Of a stretch of DNA of 64,000 nucleotides, positions 59,754-64,000 are shown piece by piece. Each line of letters starts with the position of its first letter. Positions within the stretch are counted from its first letter, which is position 1. The DNA comes from Spirochaetales bacterium (lineage in GTDB: Bacteria > Spirochaetota > Spirochaetia > DSM-2461): positions 29,224 to 93,223 of the forward strand of contig JAFGXR010000114.1 in the NCBI GenBank assembly GCA_016936555.1, in the 5' to 3' direction. The notes under the pieces were generated by a model. The model searched no databases. It was not told where the DNA came from and worked only from the letters and a program-made list of their open reading frames with translations. The position numbers were made by a program, and so were the translations under genes.

Positions 59754-61568
59754 TTACATTCTATTGAAATACCCGGCTATTATGTTGTTAAGGTTTTCCG
59801 AAGAATCTTCGATTCTCAGTTTCTTTCTGATGGCTTGCCTGTAGTTTTCCACCGTTCTTCCAGACATATTCAAAACGTTGCCGATCTCTTTGGATACATA
59901 TCCCTGGTATATCATCTGGGCGATCTGCAGTTCTTTCGGCGTAAGGAGAGCTGTCAGTTCGGCCGGATAGCTTTCCACAAGATTAAGACTGTCCTTAACA
60001 AGACGGATAATTTCCTTCTGATTATCGCTACAGCTTTCTGATAACTGATTCAAAAGGGGAATGACCGTTTTCTGAAGAGTGAGGTTCATGTTCTTTTCCG
60101 ATGTGAGATTGGAACTCCTTTCACTTTCGATCACGATTCTGAGAGCTATGTTCAGCTCCTCCAGCTCTTTCTTGTTTTTCTCGATGTCCGTTATGTCCCG
60201 GACGAAACCGATAAAAAGCTTTTTCTCCGCCCAATAGGTGCTGCTCACCTGTATGTCCAGCAGATCTCCATTTTTCTTTCTGTGTTTTGTTTTGAAAATA
60301 TCCGATCCCGATTCCACGACAATGCCTATATGCTGTTCTAAGGCTTCGCGGTCCTCAACGACATCGATCTCTCCAACGTTTTTTCCGATCATCTCTTCCC
60401 GGGAGAAGCCAAGCATATCGCAGGCCCTCCGGTTACAGTCGAGAATAGATCCTCCTTCATCGATCAGCCAGTAACCGTCCATGGTCGTTCCGATAAACGC
60501 CTCGAATTGTTCCCCCAGACTTTTTATCTTCTTTTCCAGGTTGTATTTCTCACTGATGTCCAGAAACGTCCAGAGCAGGTAATCTATGGAATCCTCTTCC
60601 GACATGATCCGGTTAACCGTCAGGAAAGTCATAAACGGTTTGCCGTCGGATCTTGTCACAGACAATCTTCCTTTCCAGAATCCGTTCCTGCTTATTTCCG
60701 CCATTATCCGGAGCCAATCCTCCCGCCGTTCCGCTAAAATATCGGTTTTCTCACTGATTTCAAAGAGCTTGTTCTGTCCGCCCATCATCTTGATAAAAGA
60801 ATCATTCACTCTGATGATAGCTCCGCAGGAATCAGTTAAAATAATACCGGCAATAGAATTGGCGAAAGCCTGCTCATAGAGAAGTAGTGTTTTCTCAAGC
60901 CGGACCTGACGGCTCGTATCGCTGATCAGGACATGCGCTTTATTACCCCGGAAAATACCGAATAATTCGATCCATCTTTGATCCTCCGGTATCTCTATGA
61001 GACGGAGCTGGATCCGGAAGCTCCCTTCAGTCCGTGCGCACGCGCCTATGCGGGCGGTCAGCTTTCCACGGTCCTCTCTGTGAAAGAGCGCTTCCAGCTC
61101 CTTGAGGCTACCCGGCTCAGATTTGCTGAACAGGTTCCCTGAGCTCTCGTGTTTGAATATCGATCCCTCTGTGCTGTCGATTTCCCAGATCTCGAAAGCT
61201 TCGGCTTCCTGGCTGGTTTCTACAAGCCGCTCTCTCAGAAACAGTTCGCCATTAATCTCCTCGGATATGGCTAGAATACCTGACAGCTCGCTGTTACCGG
61301 TAATATAGGGGATTCTGCTGACTTTGAAAAAGCACTCTTTTCCCCGGAGATCTCTCCTTACGCAGGATATGACAGGTTTTCCCGATTCGAGCACAGACAT
61401 GTCATGGCGAAGAAATTCCTCTGCCGCGCTTCTGTCGCCGAAATCGAAATCATCCCGCCCCAGAATATCCGAAACATCCATGCCCAGATCGGCGGCGAAT
61501 AGTTCATTGCAATAGATATATTTTCTCGACAGATCTTTGATGCAGATCCTCAAACCATTTTCATTCAT
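59754..61568 (-). CDS. Multi-PAS sensor with LuxR-type DNA-binding domain
   Basis: A 604-residue soluble protein. Several PAS-like domains are seen: about 10-110, 225-350 and 355-470 (DGYWLIDEGGSILDCNRRAC; FVRDITDIEK), with a helical linker to a C-terminal LuxR-type helix-turn-helix (about 540-600; LTPKELQIAQMIYQGYVSKE). It probably senses a redox or small-molecule signal and regulates transcription directly, without a receiver domain. It is divergent from the chemoreceptor gene and upstream of the HD-GYP gene, so it may regulate both. Confidence 0.88.
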   Translation of the reverse strand: MNENGLRICIKDLSRKYIYCNELFAADLGMDVSDILGRDDFDFGDRSAAEEFLRHDMSVLESGKPVISCVRRDLRGKECFFKVSRIPYITGNSELSGILAISEEINGELFLRERLVETSQEAEAFEIWEIDSTEGSIFKHESSGNLFSKSEPGSLKELEALFHREDRGKLTARIGACARTEGSFRIQLRLIEIPEDQRWIELFGIFRGNKAHVLISDTSRQVRLEKTLLLYEQAFANSIAGIILTDSCGAIIRVNDSFIKMMGGQNKLFEISEKTDILAERREDWLRIMAEISRNGFWKGRLSVTRSDGKPFMTFLTVNRIMSEEDSIDYLLWTFLDISEKYNLEKKIKSLGEQFEAFIGTTMDGYWLIDEGGSILDCNRRACDMLGFSREEMIGKNVGEIDVVEDREALEQHIGIVVESGSDIFKTKHRKKNGDLLDIQVSSTYWAEKKLFIGFVRDITDIEKNKKELEELNIALRIVIESERSSNLTSEKNMNLTLQKTVIPLLNQLSESCSDNQKEIIRLVKDSLNLVESYPAELTALLTPKELQIAQMIYQGYVSKEIGNVLNMSGRTVENYRQAIRKKLRIEDSSENLNNIIAGYFNRM

Positions 61569-61648
61569 GATATATCACCTTTATCAATGAATATGCTGGA
61601 ATTTCCCTGATAACGAAATATGCAGTGTGATACCAGCGTAGTAGAAGG

Positions 61649-61682
61649 TACTTATTACGTAGTTCTTTAATAATAGTAAGTA
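61649..61682. promoter_or_regulatory. Inverted repeat between the PAS-LuxR and chemoreceptor genes
   Basis: TACTTA (61649-61654) and TAAGTA (61677-61682) flank 22 A/T-rich bases. Inside lies GTAGTTCTTTAA, which matches GTACTACTTTAA upstream of the HD-GYP gene in ten of twelve places. Confidence 0.4.
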
Positions 61683-61720
61683 TTATTCTATTTAAAAGAA
61701 ATCACAAAACAGAGGTTAAT

Positions 61721-63379
61721 ATGAATAACGATCAGAAGCTGCCGGTACTGATACTGAACGCTGTTCTTCTCACGGGGGCTGCTTCGCTCGTCAATACAAT
61801 CATCCTGGCTGGAAACGGTACGGTTCTGCTTCCTGAACTGTTTCTGGAGTTGCTGCAGCTTTTTCTGGTCGCCGTCCTGGCACGGTATTTCAGGCTGGCA
61901 ATAGGGAAATATGACAGGGTGATTCTGGGCAGGCTGAGAACTGACAAATTGTCCGATATGAAAAGAATCAACAAGCCGGAACTGCTGGCGGACCATATGC
62001 AGGCCTGTCACGTCTCCCGGCAGCAGACGCGAACTATAATGGATGAGAACAGACAGAATAACCTGATCTTCGCGCGGGAGATGAAGGATACGGTTCACCT
62101 GGTCACCTCTGTCAATGGCAGTGTAAAGGCCATCATAGAGGAGATAGACAATTTCAACACGAACCTTCTCAGTTCCTCCCGGGCCGTCGACGATATCTCG
62201 AAAGCTCTGGAAAAATTCAGCGGACAGGTGGAAAACCAGACAAGTTCGGTCATTCAGACATCGGCAGCCATTGTGCAGATGGACGCTTCCATCAACAGCG
62301 TCAGACTCATTACCGAAAAGAAGAATGCCACAGCCCGGGAGCTGGAGAAACTTACGGAAAAGAGCCGGAACCAGATGGATGGGATGAACCGGCTCATAGA
62401 GGAAGTGAGCAGCCATGTGGACTCCATTCAGGACATCAACAGCGTTATCGACAACATCGCTGCCCAGACCAATCTACTCTCCATGAACGCTGCCATAGAG
62501 GCGGCTCACGCAGGAGATAGAGGCCGGGGGTTTGCCGTGGTAGCCGGAGAGATAAGGAAACTGGCCGAATCGACATCGGAAAACGCCACACTTATCTCCT
62601 CCACGCTGAAATCCATACTGGATAAAGTCAGCGAGGTGAAAGCAGCGGGGCAGGATGTGATGATTTCCTTCGAGGGGATCGGCAGGGAGAGTGAGGATAT
62701 TGTCCAGGGCTTCCGGCAGATCCGGGATGCTGCGGCAGAGCTGAATTCGGGAAGCGGCGAGATCGTTTCGGCTACGACAGTCCTTAATGAGGTCACCGAT
62801 CATATCAGCAGTGTCTCGCGGGAGATATCCGCCAATTCGCGGGAAATAAATAAGGCCACCGGAAATATCGTCAATTCGAGCCATGAGAGTTTTACAGCCA
62901 TTAAGAAAATCGAAGAGGCTTCCCAGGATATCAATATGGCGTTTATGACCTTGTCCCAGTCGATCATCAATTACGAGTCCGTCATGGAAAAAATCCAGCA
63001 TTTTCAAAATTGGGAGTTCGGAGAGGGGACCGGAAAATCCTCCTTTATGAAGATCATACTGGAACACCTGCTCTGGGTTCTTAAAGTCAGAGGGGTTATG
63101 GACGGAAAGATCGCGACTGCCGGGATGGAGCTGACAAGTCATCATCACTGCTCTCTCGGAAAATGGATCGATTCCCGTCCCGATAGGGAAAAGAAAAGCG
63201 GTCCCCTCTTCGAAACGTTGATGTCGGAACATGAAAAACTTCACAAGACGGTCAACACCATCATCTCTGAATCGGGGAGAATGGGAATAGAAGAGATCGA
63301 ACACCTTTACGGGAATCTGCTGGTCTCTTCGACGGGAGTGATCGATATTCTCCTGAAACTGGGGGAGGAAAAAAACTGA
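61721..63379 (+). CDS. Methyl-accepting chemotaxis protein with C-terminal CZB domain
   Basis: A 552-residue chemoreceptor. Two close membrane helices (about 8-30 and 37-53) leave almost no periplasmic domain. The cytoplasmic signalling domain has the hairpin motif [20 protein letters not shown] (about 246-265). The C-terminal 110 residues form a chemoreceptor zinc-binding (CZB) domain with [13 protein letters not shown] and HEKLH. It should sense a cytoplasmic or membrane signal through zinc or redox chemistry and control CheA. GAGG lies before the ATG. Divergent from the PAS-LuxR gene. Confidence 0.93.
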   Translation: MNNDQKLPVLILNAVLLTGAASLVNTIILAGNGTVLLPELFLELLQLFLVAVLARYFRLAIGKYDRVILGRLRTDKLSDMKRINKPELLADHMQACHVSRQQTRTIMDENRQNNLIFAREMKDTVHLVTSVNGSVKAIIEEIDNFNTNLLSSSRAVDDISKALEKFSGQVENQTSSVIQTSAAIVQMDASINSVRLITEKKNATARELEKLTEKSRNQMDGMNRLIEEVSSHVDSIQDINSVIDNIAAQTNLLSMNAAIEAAHAGDRGRGFAVVAGEIRKLAESTSENATLISSTLKSILDKVSEVKAAGQDVMISFEGIGRESEDIVQGFRQIRDAAAELNSGSGEIVSATTVLNEVTDHISSVSREISANSREINKATGNIVNSSHESFTAIKKIEEASQDINMAFMTLSQSIINYESVMEKIQHFQNWEFGEGTGKSSFMKIILEHLLWVLKVRGVMDGKIATAGMELTSHHHCSLGKWIDSRPDREKKSGPLFETLMSEHEKLHKTVNTIISESGRMGIEEIEHLYGNLLVSSTGVIDILLKLGEEKN

Positions 63380-63426
63380 TCTTCAATTTCGAGGCATGGG
63401 ACAGCAGATCCGTTGTGTAAACGATA

Positions 63427-64000
63427 TCAGATATTTTCGAGCCCGCTGTCTTTTCTCTTATCGGAAGAACCGATTCTCTCAGCTGTAATGATCACCAGCG
63501 GAACGATCAGTATAACCGCGGAAACGACACCAGGCGCCCAGAGACCGATTCCGGAAAGGAGATAGCCTCCCAGTATAGGTGCCACGACTCTTGTGAAACT
63601 CTCCAGAGATGTGGACACACCCAGAACCATACCCTGATTGTCTCCCTTAACCGATTTGGAAAGAAGGCTTTTCTGGAGAACGCTCTGCAGGGCGGCGGCA
63701 AAGGAGAGGGGGATTATGATCAACATCAACTGAATTGTCGTGGTGACGAAAGCCCAGCCTGCAAGTGAGAGTATGAGCAGCAGGTTCGAGATGTTCAGCA
63801 GAGTCATTTCTTTAAATCGGGAAGTCAGTTTGCCGATCAGACCTCCCTGCATGGCCGCGATCAGGACTCCCATATAAGCGAGAATCAGTCCTCTGGCTTT
63901 GGGGGACAATCCGATCGCCAGCATCCCGTGGCTGCTGAACATGGTTTCGAACATATTGAAGGCCATGGTGTAGAAGAGAATGATGGTGAGAAATTTCCGG
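63427..64000 (-). CDS. MFS transporter, 5' end outside window
   Basis: The frame runs past the window edge, so only 190 C-terminal residues are seen. There are about five hydrophobic segments and MFS-like loops (GLIGKLTSRFKEMTLL; LLSGIGLWAPGVVSAVILIV). An internal ATG at 63966 is probably not the start because the frame stays open upstream with membrane-like residues. The substrate cannot be told. It converges on the chemoreceptor gene. Confidence 0.8.
   Translation of the reverse strand, partial: RKFLTIILFYTMAFNMFETMFSSHGMLAIGLSPKARGLILAYMGVLIAAMQGGLIGKLTSRFKEMTLLNISNLLLILSLAGWAFVTTTIQLMLIIIPLSFAAALQSVLQKSLLSKSVKGDNQGMVLGVSTSLESFTRVVAPILGGYLLSGIGLWAPGVVSAVILIVPLVIITAERIGSSDKRKDSGLENI

Overview
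The window comes from a Gram-negative bacterium, most likely a free-living saccharolytic spirochaete. That placement is inference from gene style, not from a marker gene. Supporting signs are an LpxL-type acyltransferase, LolA-like and beta-barrel proteins, lipoproteins, two integral-membrane class III adenylate cyclases, HD-GYP, GGDEF and CZB-chemoreceptor signalling, sugar ABC uptake, and AraR-type arabinose use. I saw no rRNA, tRNA, CRISPR array or mobile element. Gene density is high and no gap exceeds 300 bases. The longest gaps are 31372-31649 (A/T-rich, nothing recognised beyond a possible promoter) and 38078-38309 (valS leader).

Layout. 1-6.6 kb: a sugar ABC transporter without its own ATPase, a PHP/DUF3604-type protein, a Gfo/Idh/MocA dehydrogenase and a divergent LysR regulator. 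6.5-10.3 kb: a translationally coupled set of adenylate cyclase, LolA-like periplasmic protein and geranylgeranyl-reductase-like flavoprotein, plus an alpha/beta hydrolase. 10.5-20.5 kb: one long operon encoding a GNAT-like N-acyltransferase, malonyl transferase, ketosynthase, ketoreductase, HMG-CoA-synthase-like enzyme, two enoyl-CoA-hydratase-like enzymes, an enoyl-reductase-like SDR, an acyl carrier protein, an alpha-oxoamine synthase and a hotdog dehydratase. 20.6-31.4 kb: accessory genes (diguanylate cyclase, tetR-fabH under a strong palindromic operator, fabF, Sfp-type phosphopantetheinyl transferase, phosphoribosyltransferase, MMPL/RND exporter, HAD hydrolase, PlsC-like and LpxL-like acyltransferases).

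31.6-40.8 kb: a DUF4139 protein, a TetR plus double beta-propeller pair, a valyl-tRNA synthetase lacking its anticodon-binding domain but preceded by a valine-rich leader peptide and attenuator, and a GH2 beta-mannosidase with a divergent AraC regulator. 41.9-50.8 kb: a CHASE2 adenylate cyclase divergent from a five-gene envelope operon ending in a FecR-domain protein. 50.8-56.4 kb: a LacI-like-sensor/histidine-kinase fusion and the araR/araA-araD arabinose module. 56.4-64 kb: flavodoxin-like proteins with a TetR, an HD-GYP protein, a PAS-LuxR regulator, a CZB chemoreceptor and the start-truncated end of an MFS transporter.

The centrepiece is the 10.5-20.5 kb operon. It joins a trans-acting polyketide beta-branching cassette (AcpK-like ACP, HMGS, ECH1, ECH2), with no modular polyketide synthase present, to a serine-palmitoyltransferase-like enzyme and a bacterial-ceramide-synthase-like acyltransferase. 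The simplest reading is synthesis of a beta-methyl-branched sphingoid-like or amino lipid, with surrounding acyltransferases and the exporter placing it in the envelope. I know of no described system with this combination. The second notable element is the attenuator in front of a truncated valS.
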